DNA of 64,000 bases from Blastobasis lacticolella (lineage: Eukaryota > Arthropoda > Insecta > Lepidoptera > Blastobasidae), in NCBI GenBank assembly GCA_905147135.1, contig LR990044.1:16434122-16498121 (forward strand). The letters run 5' to 3'. A program made the position numbers and the translations under genes. Position 1 is the first letter of the stretch, and every line of letters begins with the position of its first letter. The notes under the pieces were generated by a model. The model was not told the origin of the DNA and did no database searches. It saw only the letters and a list, made by a program, of their open reading frames with translations. Below, in pieces: positions 20,575 to 30,975 of the stretch.

Positions 20575-21024
20575 ATATCTAAAGTTTGCAGGTACACAGT
20601 AGTGAGTTTGGATCAAAGCACGCCCAATATGCCTTTTAACACGATTCCGAAAGTAATCTTCAATTACAAAGCCCCGTACAAAGGAACCATTCAATCTCAC
20701 ATTAAGCTGCTTAAGGGGTCTTTACGGGGTTGTCAAAGAACTTATCTTTGAGGCGGGTTCTAAAGGTAAGGTAAATATTGATTTATATGAACTTCTAACG
20801 GAATAGTTTATACAGTGTAAGTACCTACGCGAAAGATTCTGAAATAATTAGTTATGTGTTAGTGCCCTACAAAAGAACACACAGAGACCTCACACGTACA
20901 ATATTACGTAAAGGTATTGTTAAGGTGGTCCGTTACCATTACCACCTTAAAAATAATATTCCTTTGCAGGATATACAGCAAGTCGTTAGTAAGGGTATAA
21001 CGTACTGTAGACTGGGGTTCTTTG
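20575..21024 (+). other. Anonymous segments with splice-like borders, copy 1
   Basis: Two short frames are preserved in both copies. One gives YTVVSLDQSTPNMPFNTIPK and onward (20590-20751); the other gives PYKRTHRDLTRTILRKGIVK and onward (20862-21022). Each lies beside a pyrimidine-rich TTTGCAG, a possible splice acceptor. I do not recognise the proteins. They could be exons of a duplicated gene or of an unknown element. Copy 2 counterparts are at 26695-26860 and 26979-27427. Confidence 0.3.
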
Positions 21025-21036
21025 TATGTTATTTGT

Positions 21037-21073
21037 ATGTAGCTTCCTATATCTAAAATATAGGAAGCTACAT
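21037..21073. repeat. Palindrome at the tandem-duplication junction
   Basis: ATGTAGCTTCCTATAT (21037-21052) is the exact reverse complement of ATATAGGAAGCTACAT (21058-21073), with loop CTAAA. The right arm is the beginning of duplication copy 2. The left arm lies in the 31-base filler (21025-21055) that is absent at the outer ends of the duplication. Confidence 0.95.
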
Positions 21074-22075
21074 TATTCCCGAGTGTCATAGTGTGCTTTT
21101 AATCCGTATCCTAATACATATATTCGTTCCAGACTCGCCCTCCGCAGACGTTGTACCCGTTACGACCGTATTTCATCTCTCCGCCTACTGTGTTATAAAA
21201 CAGTCACTGAAAATTCATATCTCCGACTGTTAAATACGGGGCTTAAGAACCGCAGGTAATTTGCCACTGCTGTTAGGACTCTACTTGTCTGTAATTACCA
21301 CTCCAAACTGAGCCGCAAACCAGGCTTGAGCTGTGTTTCGGTGCGAAGTCTGAGGTATTCGCCTAAACTATTTTGCTTTTATATATTAGCTATGGGTATT
21401 CAGTTACGAAACCGTTAGCCTCTACCGTACTCCTACACCTACCCTATCTTACACCTACCCTACACCTTTACCCTACACCTACTCTACACCTACCTACCCC
21501 TACTCTACTTCTACCCTACCCTACCCTACCCCTCTTTTCTTATAAATAAACTTTGCCCTAATAAACACAACAAAAAAGGATATGTCAAATAGGCACCTAT
21601 ATGTCAAATAGCAGTTTTAAAATTATGCACAAATTTGATTCCTTGGGTTATATTAATTGCAATTTTCCTAAAGATCTCTAACAGTCTACGTTATTCGCGA
21701 ATACTGAAGGTCTTTAATAGTTTTTTTAATCGGTTGCGGATGTTTTGAGCTTATTAATTACAAGCAAACAAACCGACATACAATCAAATATTTTATCATT
21801 TTTATAAATAATATTAGAATAGATAAATATCCAAAGACAAGTATCTACATATTGTAACTTCGCCTAACACTTCTTGCCTTCAAGAGATTCCTTAGAGTAG
21901 TCTAACACGCAGAAGGAAGCTAGCTAGCTCCCGAACTTTTCTCATTATTCAGGCTCTTAGGCTAGAAACAAACAAGGCATTTTGATGTGGCACCACTAAC
22001 CTCTAGCAATTTTAGTTCGTACTGTTGTTGCATGTTGGTTGCGAAATTTATGTATTTTATCGTATACCTATCGTT

Positions 22076-22410
22076 GGACCGTTGGTGGCCGAGTAGTTAA
22101 GGTATCCGACTCGTAAGCGAGAGGTACCGGGTTCGAATCCCATTACGGCCATGTACCAATAACTAATTTCTGAGTTATGTACATTAATTGAATGCTAACC
22201 GATGCTCTTACAGTGAGGCAAAACATTCAGGCGACTGAATGTGTAACCATGATCCAATCTGGTCAGGTTTCAATGTTTACAGGGTTACGTAGGTCAGATG
22301 GCAGGCGCCCCCCTGTAATTATCTGATCTGCCAAATCCTGGATCACGGTCAAGGCGGACCCCGGGCCCTCGAGCGCGACAGCACAACCGGGACATTAACG
22401 CCACAATGAT
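22076..22410 (+). mobile_element. SINE family 1, full length, in duplication copy 2
   Basis: The best-preserved head in the window. A box-like GGCCGAGTAGTTAAGG and B box GGGTTCGAATCCCA are spaced as in a tRNA, separated by a CGACTCGTAAGCGAG stem-loop. The body runs through ATGTACATTAATTGAATGC, CAGGCGACTGAATGTG, CCATGATCCAATCTGGTCAG and CACAACCGGGACATTAACGC to CAATGATAA. No CCA end or mature 3' acceptor is present, so it is not a tRNA gene. Confidence 0.9.
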
Positions 22411-25400
22411 AATTTTTTTATATCGTATACCTACCACGACGCCACAAAGATGTCGCCTCCGTGAATGGCAAAGCTTTGTAATTGTAATTAACCCAATTTT
22501 GTGGCCTATTTGCTTACCGAGGGAAGGTCTTACGATGTTTATAGTTTACTGAGTTTATACAAATTATACGCAGTAGGTTCATTTACATTAAATAGTCTAT
22601 AAATTGCTTTATAACGCAAAATAGTTTAGCCAGCACTCGTAGCCCCCACACTCTAATCTGTGACTATAGGCTCTAACTAGGCTATTTTGTTTCACCATGG
22701 TGCCTCATTGACAATACCATAAAAATGAGAGGAGAGGTTTTCCCTGGAGAGTACAACATGGGTTCTTCAAGAAAGGGGTTTAAAGGTTTTTACAGGGTTG
22801 GCAGCGCGTATATGGTATCTACGGAGAGTTACTGTTCCCGTGCAAGAATTGCCGTACATTGTCCTGGTGTTGCTGATATCCCTAAGCGGCGGTGACCACT
22901 TTCCATCATGTGGCCCGCGTGTCTGCCGTATAACATAAAACAACACACACACATTAGAGATTTAACTAGAATTAGAATGGGAGAGGATCGTGCGGTCAAA
23001 CCTGCATACCTGGGTCGAATAGCTACGAAGCGCCCGATAGAACGGCTCAGGTACCGAACTTCAGACAACTCACTGGGAACCGATAGAGACCGATGGCGAA
23101 TTGTCCTGGAGGCCGAAATTCACTTCGGGTCGCTGAGCCAGCGAAGTAAGTAAGTATCAAAGTTATGCAAGACAAGAAAACTATTTAGTTTGTGGTCTCT
23201 GCCTACCCGTACGGGCAAAAGTCGTAATGGTTTGTGTTGTGTATTAATATTTTAAATCAAGTTAGTAATCGCCTAAAGTTTAATGCAATATTGCGTTACA
23301 AACGATATAGTTTAGAGCTCTACAAAGGTGTCGCCTATTTGCTTGAGCGGCCATTCGTTCTCCGTTTGTGCCACCGCTAATGTTATCTTCTTTTATGTCG
23401 CTACACTCTTGACAGAGTGGTCGTGGTCGTCGTTTGAGGATTGGCAGCACGGCAGCACGCTTCACTATTGGCGCCACTCCTCTCGAACTGCTGCTTACCT
23501 AATACACTTATAAAGAATACCATTAACCGCAGCTTTTACTTGGTCGGTCTAGCGCTAATGTTATACCGTTAGATCTATTTCACCATGGCAAATGGTGGCA
23601 TGATGTAACCTTGTCCGCGGTGCCAAAAACGTGTATCGAATTTCACCAGATTGGTACAGGTATGGAAAGTTGTGCCTATTCGGTTCTCGAAACCACCAGT
23701 GGTGGGAAAATCCATGGTGTCTCTGTCAAATAAGACGCGTCAAGGCATATTTAATGAAATAGAGAATTATATGATATGAAACAATAGGTATGTGAAAACT
23801 CTAACCTGAATATTTTTTGCTGGTTTTAGAATCAACTGTTACATCTCTTAAAACTTTAACATAAATAACAAAAAGCTAATAACAAATTCTTGCTCTATAG
23901 AAGTAAATTATAAATGAAAAGTTAGCATTACACAAAATAAATCATTATTGTAAGTTTCGAGACTACGATTTACCACAGAATTTTGAGCATAATTTGAGTG
24001 ACCAGGACGAACGTGAAAGAGCGGAGTTTGCCTAGTACGCCTCGAGGGCGTTTTAAATTGAAGTAAAAGTGATGTTAGTTCCGGTGAGTAAAATTTTCCA
24101 CTGTAAATATCATGCGAAAACATTATCCGCAGTAAGGAACGCTGGTCTTTTAGCTGCATCAGGTCGTGTTGCCAACATGCATGTGCATAGGCATATAACT
24201 AAAGCCTTGTTTAAGCCTAAATCTATATATATCTCTCTTTTTTTATATCATACAGTAGGCAAACAGACACGCGGGTCATCTGCTGGAAAGTGGTCACCAC
24301 TGCCTATATACATTAGCAACACCAAGAGAATCGCCAATGCGTTGCGCACCTCTATAACACGTTGCTCTCGCAGCAAAATGACAAATGACCCTCCACTGCC
24401 AAAGCCACGGTTCCCCAAATCCCTACCCCATGGAGCACTGGAAACCTTACTCACCAACAGAAACACAACACTATTTAAAATATTATTGTTTAGCTGCGGT
24501 ATTCTGTAAAGTGGAGGTACTTCCCCAGGCGAGGGGGCGGCTCCAATTCGAACGGGATACCCCGCTATGCCCTACCTCTCTTAAATATGTCTCCAATATC
24601 GCTTCCACTTCCACTATAAACTTGAACGTTCTTGTTTCATTTTATATGTACACAATACAATTACGTACACTTCAAACAAAAAACCCTAATCCATTTTCAT
24701 AAAAAATACTAGTAAGTATTACAAGCACTAATACGCCAGTAAATAAAGTTATTATTTTACTCTTGTATTTTCAAAAGTAGAAATTTTCACGTTTATTTCA
24801 ACGCGAAGTCAGATAGCTCTACTTAAATTATTTAAATAAGCAGCTGTAGGATTTCATTAACTTTTAGTTGTTTACATAAGTAAATTACAGGGAAACTAAA
24901 AAACAGTTCATGGAAAACTGTGCCAGCCATAACTCAACCAGTTTTGATACTTTACCTAAATAACAAAACCGACAGAAAAGTGTAGAAAACAGGCAGACCA
25001 AGTATAACGAAAATGCATTTATTTTTTTGTTGATGAAGCAATGTACTCTTAATAAAATTTATATGTACCTAATAATTGAAGTCTCAGCAAAAAAATAAAC
25101 CTCATATTTTTTTCGATAACCAACTTGGATACAGGCCTCTAAATTATCCGGACATGTATATAAGAGCCCAAACACGATGTAGATGCATTATAATATTCAA
25201 GGATTCCTGCGATCACCTTACATCTCCATCATTAGATCAGCTTACAGACACTATACTATTACATTGTCATCTCACTTCAACTACTTTAATTATGATGTAT
25301 AAGTTAAATAACAATGGGCGGTTATGGGGCCCTACCACCATCTCAGGAACTATTCCTTCTCCATCGTCATTGCCAACATTGGAGGCTGGATTCTTTCCAC

Positions 25401-26259
25401 CTCTTTCACTTTAAATGTCATATGCTGTCACCAAAAAACGAGTTGCCCGAAGAGGTTTTAAAGATCGGCTGAAATTATCAATTTTTATTTAATTAACAGT
25501 TACTATGAAATACATAGCGAATAACAGGCAAAGTAATAAATGGCACAACAGGCGATACTTATTTCTAAAATAAATCTCTTCCAGCTGGCCTTCGTAAATG
25601 TGATGTGATCATGAGACGCCGATAGGACGTGCACAATATTACGTATCTAAATAGGCATATATATAAATTATATTAATAAGTAAATTTATTTTACTTACAC
25701 ATATAAGTATCTACAAATATATACATACACACATACATACAGTGATAGATAAAACTATTTTATCTACACTCATAGCGTTACTAATGTTAATGTTCCAATT
25801 ACATATTCGAAAACAGTCCATAAAATTTTTAAAAATTACTTATCGATACAGCATTTCCCATACCTTTTTCATTACAGCTGTATCGTAAAATAACTTTTTA
25901 ATCATTATGCAACACTTTTATTTTTAAAATTTTTGTCGGCCGCCGGGACACGGCGAAATGTAGGCTGAATACCTAAATGTCTTTAACAAATTCAAAATAC
26001 AAATTTAAATTTTCCTGTTTATATTTCTGTGTAATTATTTTCCCGCTAAACAGAATATTGTTTGTAATTGTTGTAATTTGTGTATGTGAATGTTATTTGA
26101 AGCAAGTAAATAGATAAATGTGAAAGTAGTCAAGTGAATTTCCCGCCGCGTGATATGCTCGACGCGTAGATACAACAGAACTGACTCACAGCTTACTTCC
26201 AGCAAAGTTGAGAAAATTATAGATACGATATTTAAACATAAAAATATGAATGTAGATAA

Positions 26260-26400
26260 AGTAGTGTATGCAACTGCATATAATTAGGTATTAAAACACT
26301 CGTGTCAAACAATTATCATACTCGTCTACGCCTCGTATGATAAACAGACACTCATGTTTTAATAGCCCCTTTTATATGACAGTTGCATAAACTACTATTA
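26260..26400. mobile_element. Foldback element, copy 2
   Basis: Counterpart of 20389-20527 with a few substitutions (for example TCGTCTACGCC at the centre). The overall mirrored structure is kept. It lies 43 bases upstream of the Helitron insertion. Confidence 0.8.
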
Positions 26401-26443
26401 CACGCTTGTAAATCCATGTAAACTGCTAAAAGTTAACAGAATA

Positions 26444-26683
26444 TCTTCTAATATATAAAATTCTCGTGTCACAGTTTTCGTTGCCATACTCCTCCGAAAC
26501 GGCTTGACCGATTTTGATGAAATTTTTTGTGCTTATCCGGTATCTATGAGAATCGGCCAACATCTATTTTTCATCCCCCTAAATGTTGGGGGTATGAAAA
26601 ATAGAGGGTCCACCCCTAAATATTTTTTTTATTTTTTTAGGAAATTATTTATATGGCAAAACAACGTTTGCCGGGTCAGCTAG
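26444..26683 (+). mobile_element. Lep1-type non-autonomous Helitron (240 bases)
   Basis: Starts TCTTCTAATATATAAAATTC, includes CTCCGAAACGGCTTGACCG, and ends CGTTTGCCGGGTCAGCTAG before a T. Preceding base A and following base T fit Helitron A-T targeting. Duplication copy 1 preserves the unfilled site: GAATA directly followed by TAATATCT where copy 2 has GAATA-element-TAACATAT. There is no target duplication, as expected. It has no Rep/helicase, so it relied on an element elsewhere. Confidence 0.95.
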
Positions 26684-27016
26684 TAACATATAAAGTTTGC
26701 AGGTACACAGTAGTGAGTTTGGATCAAAGCACGCCCAATATGCCTTTTAACACGATTCCGAAAGTAATCTTCAATTACAAAGCCCCGTACAAAGGAACCA
26801 TTCAATCTCACATTAAGCTGCTTAAGGGGTCTTTACGGGGTTGTCAAAGAACTTATCTTTAAGGCGGGATCTAAAGGTAAGGTAAATATTGATTTATATG
26901 AACTTCTAACGGAATAGTTTATACAGTGTAGGTACCTACGCGAAAGATTCTGAAATAATTAGTTATGTGTTAGTGCCCTACAAAAGAACACACAGAGACC
27001 TCACACTTACAATATT

Positions 27017-27299
27017 CATCATCATCATCATCACAGCCCATCAAACGTCCACTGCAGGACTTAGGGCCTCTCTCACGAAAGGGGAGGTTATTGCCATAAT
27101 CTCCACGCTTGGCAGGCGGGTTGGAGATCGCAGTGTTGTAAATATAACAATGGAAAACGCTGCTGCCCATTTTCCAGCCTACAGAGACTCTAGATCTTTG
27201 GTCTTGAAAACATTAGTCGCCTTGTACGACACCCACGAGTGTAAGGGGTTGGTGCTATTCTACTCAGCCGGACACCACACGGCTTACGTAACAATACAA
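27017..27299 (-). mobile_element. GATGAT-tailed retroposon with 9-base target duplication (minus)
   Basis: Inserted between two TACAATATT copies (27008-27016 and 27300-27308). Duplication copy 1 has a single TACAATATT at the corresponding place, which proves insertion after the duplication. The minus-strand 3' end is GGGCTGTGATGATGATGATG. The body (283 bases) has no tRNA-like A or B box and no protein frame I recognise. It is the reference copy for fragments at 5212, 7131, 9337, 41026 and possibly 48395 and 51985. Confidence 0.93.
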
Positions 27300-27427
27300 T
27301 ACAATATTACGTAAAGGTATTGTTAAGGTGGTCCGTTACCATTACCACCTTAAAAATAATATTCCTGTGCAGGATATACAGCAAATCGTTAGTAAGGGTA
27401 TAACGTACTGTATACTGGGGTTCTTTG

Positions 27428-28489
27428 ATTTGCAGGGTTGGTAGTCAGCTCCCGAAACTGTTTAGCCAGTCTCAGGAGTAATTTTAAATTTATAAATCAA
27501 CGCAACATAATTTTTTAAATTTTAAAAATCTTTGCGTCAAGGATTAGGGACAAAGGGACCAATGAAAGACCCCATCTTTCGACCAATTCAATCAAGCGAA
27601 CGATGCACCAAATGCCGTGTATGTTGCTTAAGCCCCAAATTCTAAAATCTAGAAAGATTAACTTGTATTGTGGTTGTTGTATACGTTGGCGTAAGGAAAA
27701 TTAGTTTATATTAAGTGGTTTTAATGATTTCTAGAAAAATCCGAGTGTTCGTGTTCCTCAAATAAAGCCCGGTTCTACCCCGTAACTAGCTTAATTACTA
27801 GATCAGATGCAAACCGCAGTTCTTAGTGCACTAATAGTGAAAAGTTTGTCGATTATCTACTAACTGGATACATAAGTTTTGCCCTCGGGTATCAGAAAGT
27901 TCGATTTAAGTCTTCGAATCATAAATTTATCTAGATATAACTCACGATGGCCCGTTTATAGATAAGGTAATATTAGTAAGTAGTAATTGTAATAGTAATT
28001 GTACGCATTTCTGTAAAATATTTATACATGATTTGTTAGTAAAACATGTATGTATAATAGTACAATTACTGTAATAAAACTTACGATTTTTTTACAAAAC
28101 CAAGTTGAGTTTGGACCGAGTTTGATTTCTGTTTGTGTAGGTTCCTAAGAATAAATTACTTATTCTTTATTCTAATATCAGAATTGTGGTTCCTAAAAAT
28201 AACTACGCTATCCCTTACAGTTTCAGATTTCTCCTCACTGACCCATTTAGACTGATCAGCCTGTATCGATATCAAAGTTTGACATACCCAGCTGGCTAGC
28301 GTGGTACTTAGGTGTAGACCGATAAGTGATAGGTGATTAACTGATTACAGATTCCTAATGTTTGTAGGTATTACTAGTTGTTGTCAGAATATTTTAATAA
28401 TAGTCACTTAATAGCAGGGGCTCGTAAATTGGATTTACCATACCTCTTAAAGCTGCTTGCATAATTGCTTATAGATACATATTAAATAG
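27428..28489. other. Unannotated AT-rich stretch
   Basis: No gene or repeat recognised; part of its right end may still belong to the 5' region of the LINE that follows. Confidence 0.5.
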
Positions 28490-28639
28490 GGGATTGCCCA
28501 GCTAAATTAGCAAACTGTATTGCTGTTTGTTAACTATAGTTCGTAGGTATAAGTATAAGTATTAAGTCATTGTTTGACCACATTAATATCAGTGAAATAA
28601 GTGAAATAATATAGATTATTTTTTAATGTTAAGTAAGTA

Positions 28640-28905
28640 GATAGTTAACAGGCTATTTTATTGTTTGTTTGCCAGTTAGTTGGTAATAACTGCTTGACTG
28701 GAGCCTTCTCCACAACAGTGGAGGGCTTTGCCATAATTATATTATATTTAGTTAAGTAGATATCTAAATTAGCAGTGTATGGTTTGTTTGCCATTTCATA
28801 GGTATAATTTAACTTATTGACTTGAGCCTCCTTCAAATCAGTGGAGCGCTTTGCCATAATATATAATATTTTGTTAAGTGGAGAACTAAATTAGCAGTTT
28901 ATAGT
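28640..28905 (+). repeat. Diverged tandem repeats in the LINE 5' region, about 122-base period
   Basis: CTAAATTAGCAG recurs at 28764 and 28886, 122 bases apart. Between them, blocks in the order GTTTGTTTGCCA, GACTTGAGCCT-type, CAGTGGAGCGCTTTGCCATAAT and GTTAAGT repeat with the preceding unit (GTTTGTTTGCCAG, GACTGGAGCCTT, CAGTGGAGGGCTTTGCCATAAT). A weaker unit may start near 28502. Tandem 5' monomers often carry internal promoters in LINEs; promoter function here is inferred only. Confidence 0.75.
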
Positions 28906-29134
28906 ACGTATTAGAAAGTAATTAATAGATATTTAAATATTTGTTTGGGGTTGTTTGACTATTGACAAGGTTAAATAATATAGTATATTATTTATATATT
29001 TACAAACTATAGATTAGTTGGATTAATATTAAAGATAGCTTCACGTGTTCCTTCCTAATATTCGTGTTGGAATTTCTGCTGTCCCGGTTTGTTGTCAGTT
29101 TCAGGCCGCCCAGTGCTGACGAATACCTTCAAAT

Positions 29135-30964
29135 ATGGTGAAGACACGACGCGCTGCCTGCGAGGAGATCGAATGCAAGCTGCAGCTGGCGCTGGACGAG
29201 CTGAAATGCTCCAAAACTCTCTGCGACCAGCTGTTGGAGGAACGCATAGACGCAGAACAGGAGATCCAAAGCATCATTGGCACTAACACTCAGTTAAAGA
29301 GTGAGCTTGCATCTATGCATAAGGAGTACTTGGAAGTAACCAGGGACAGAGACGAGATACGCAAAGTACTCACAGAACAGCAGACCTGTCACAGGAATTA
29401 CACAAGTGCCTTGAGCAGAATCTCAGAACTGGAGCTAGCTCTGAGCGAGGCTCACAATATCATAACAAAATATGAGCAGCGACAGTCTTGCGATTCACAC
29501 CAAAAATCCCAGTGTCTTTATGATGAATTAGTAGAACCAGAACATGATCACCAAGCAGTGTCTGAAAACACTTCTGACCTATGCAATTCCTGGAATGAGA
29601 CCACATCAATGGCATCTTTACTTAATATAAATATAATTAAAAAATTAACGAAAAAGTTGCGAATTGATTTTGAAGATTGTAATTCTAAATTGGTACGTGC
29701 GCAACAAACTCATACCACGGAGACACACGAGATGAATAAAAAAATAAAAAAGTTGCAAGTAGACTTAAAGATAGTAAATAGAAAATATAAAATAGCACAA
29801 AACGAAATCATTACTTGGAGAGAAGCTACCTCTGAAATGGTCAAATTGTCAAATGAAAACACGGACATGATCGAACGACTGATGACTGCCAAAGAAGAGG
29901 AATGTGAGTGTGTCGCTTCGCAGCTTCAGCGCCCCGCGCCCCAGCCGCAAAACATTGTCGTCGCCCCCGAGGCGCACGCTGCGAGCACCGCGGCTCCTGC
30001 GGTGAACGTCGAGCCCGCGGGCGCCGGGTGTAAGGTGTTGGCCGCCCCGGCCGTCGCGACCACCTCTGCCACCGCGGCCCACATCGTACCTGCTGTCGGC
30101 GGGCCCCCCAAAGCCTCAGCCGCCCCGGCCTTCGCGGCCACCTCTTATGCCGCCGCTGCGAGGAGAACGACGCGCTCTACAGCCCACGCGGCCTACATCC
30201 AGCCCGCGGTCGACGAGCCATTCAAGGCCACAGACGCACCGGCTATTGCGGCCACCTCCTATGCCACCATAGCAAGGAGATCGACGCGCTCTACGGCCCC
30301 CGCGGCCCACATCCAGCCCGCGGTCGTCAGGCCCCACAAGACCCCAGCCGCCCCGGCCGTCGTGGCGACAACGAGATTGGCGGGCACTACGGACACGGCA
30401 AAGAGTTCAATACGCACCATAATATATTCCGATTCGCTTGGCAAAGGCATGGGCATATTAATAAGTAATGATGTCAATACATCTGTTTGTAATCATTGTT
30501 TGCCAAACCGATCATTTAATGAGATAATAAATGTAGCTAGTCAAAAATGTAATGAAGACCGTACCAATATTATAGTAATGGTCGGAAATAGCATGGGAAT
30601 AAGTAGAAATGATATCGTAGAGAGTTTTCAAAAAATTCAGTCCCATAATTTTAATAAAATTACTTTGTGTGCTTTCCCATACACAAATAATGACCCTAAG
30701 TTAAATAGACGTATTCATAGACTGAATACATGTTTATATAATTTGACTCGTTATAGTAACGCATTTACATTTTTTGACATCAACAAATTTGTTGGCAATA
30801 TTATTTGTACAAATGATACATTGTATCTCAAGCAAAAGGACAAAAAGTATATTACTACATTGTTAGCTTATAATATTAATTGTTATAACAATATTAGCGT
30901 AAGTAGGATTGACCAGGGCTCCTGCATGTTATCATCTAAGGACAAAGGATGCTCTTTAAACTAG
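29135..30964 (+). CDS. LINE ORF1 protein with coiled coils and SGNH-hydrolase-like domain (609 residues)
   Basis: Residues about 8-120 and 165-255 are heptad-rich, charged segments likely to form coiled coils and support multimerisation. Residues about 265-425 are Ala/Pro-rich with about three units of a 38-residue repeat (AHIVPAVGGPPKAS..., AYIQPAVDEPFKAT..., AHIQPAVVRPHKTP...), encoded by GC-rich DNA unlike the rest. From about 428 the SGNH-like fold has a block I variant SDSLGKG (nucleophile S434) and a block III-like MVGNS (N485). The last block reads DTLYL (561-565), where the family usually has D-x-x-H, so the catalytic His appears replaced by Tyr. CR1-type ORF1 proteins carry such an esterase-like domain and bind element RNA. 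The frame is fully open. The ATG at 29135 (AATATGG context) is the first with a coiled-coil N-terminus. ORF2 begins 12 bases after the stop. Confidence 0.85.
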   Translation: MVKTRRAACEEIECKLQLALDELKCSKTLCDQLLEERIDAEQEIQSIIGTNTQLKSELASMHKEYLEVTRDRDEIRKVLTEQQTCHRNYTSALSRISELELALSEAHNIITKYEQRQSCDSHQKSQCLYDELVEPEHDHQAVSENTSDLCNSWNETTSMASLLNINIIKKLTKKLRIDFEDCNSKLVRAQQTHTTETHEMNKKIKKLQVDLKIVNRKYKIAQNEIITWREATSEMVKLSNENTDMIERLMTAKEEECECVASQLQRPAPQPQNIVVAPEAHAASTAAPAVNVEPAGAGCKVLAAPAVATTSATAAHIVPAVGGPPKASAAPAFAATSYAAAARRTTRSTAHAAYIQPAVDEPFKATDAPAIAATSYATIARRSTRSTAPAAHIQPAVVRPHKTPAAPAVVATTRLAGTTDTAKSSIRTIIYSDSLGKGMGILISNDVNTSVCNHCLPNRSFNEIINVASQKCNEDRTNIIVMVGNSMGISRNDIVESFQKIQSHNFNKITLCAFPYTNNDPKLNRRIHRLNTCLYNLTRYSNAFTFFDINKFVGNIICTNDTLYLKQKDKKYITTLLAYNINCYNNISVSRIDQGSCMLSSKDKGCSLN

Positions 30965-30975
30965 ATTTTAAGTAA

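Larger units (their letters stand above)
15069..21024 (+). repeat. Tandem segmental duplication, copy 1
   Basis: The block from AATATAGGAAGCTACATTATTCCC to CTGGGGTTCTTTG is repeated in direct orientation at 21056-27427, collinear throughout with scattered substitutions and indels. Copy 1 retains about 105 bases at 16760-16860 and about 200 bases at 17267-17470 that copy 2 lacks. It has a 44-base deletion in its SINE head near 16110. Contents are mostly repeat remnants, listed below. Confidence 0.97.
21056..27427 (+). repeat. Tandem segmental duplication, copy 2
   Basis: Collinear with 15069-21024. Unique to this copy are a Helitron (26444-26683), a GATGAT-tailed retroposon (27017-27299) and about 130 bases near 23875-24005. 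It lacks about 200 bases present at 17267-17470, about 100 bases at 16760-16860, and about 50 bases near 19800-19850. Shared repeats such as SINE 1 (22076-22410) predate the duplication. Confidence 0.97.

Noticed and set aside
22085..22150. tRNA gene
   Set aside because: Good A and B boxes, but the sequence continues into the SINE 1 body, the acceptor arm is not closed, and the same head recurs in several SINE copies.
15069..27427. LTR retrotransposon with very long terminal repeats
   Set aside because: The repeats abut directly with only a 31-base filler, and no gag or pol frame lies between or within them.
29710..30477. Minus-strand Gly/Arg-rich open frames
   Set aside because: Shadows of the GC-rich repeats in the LINE ORF1 on the plus strand.
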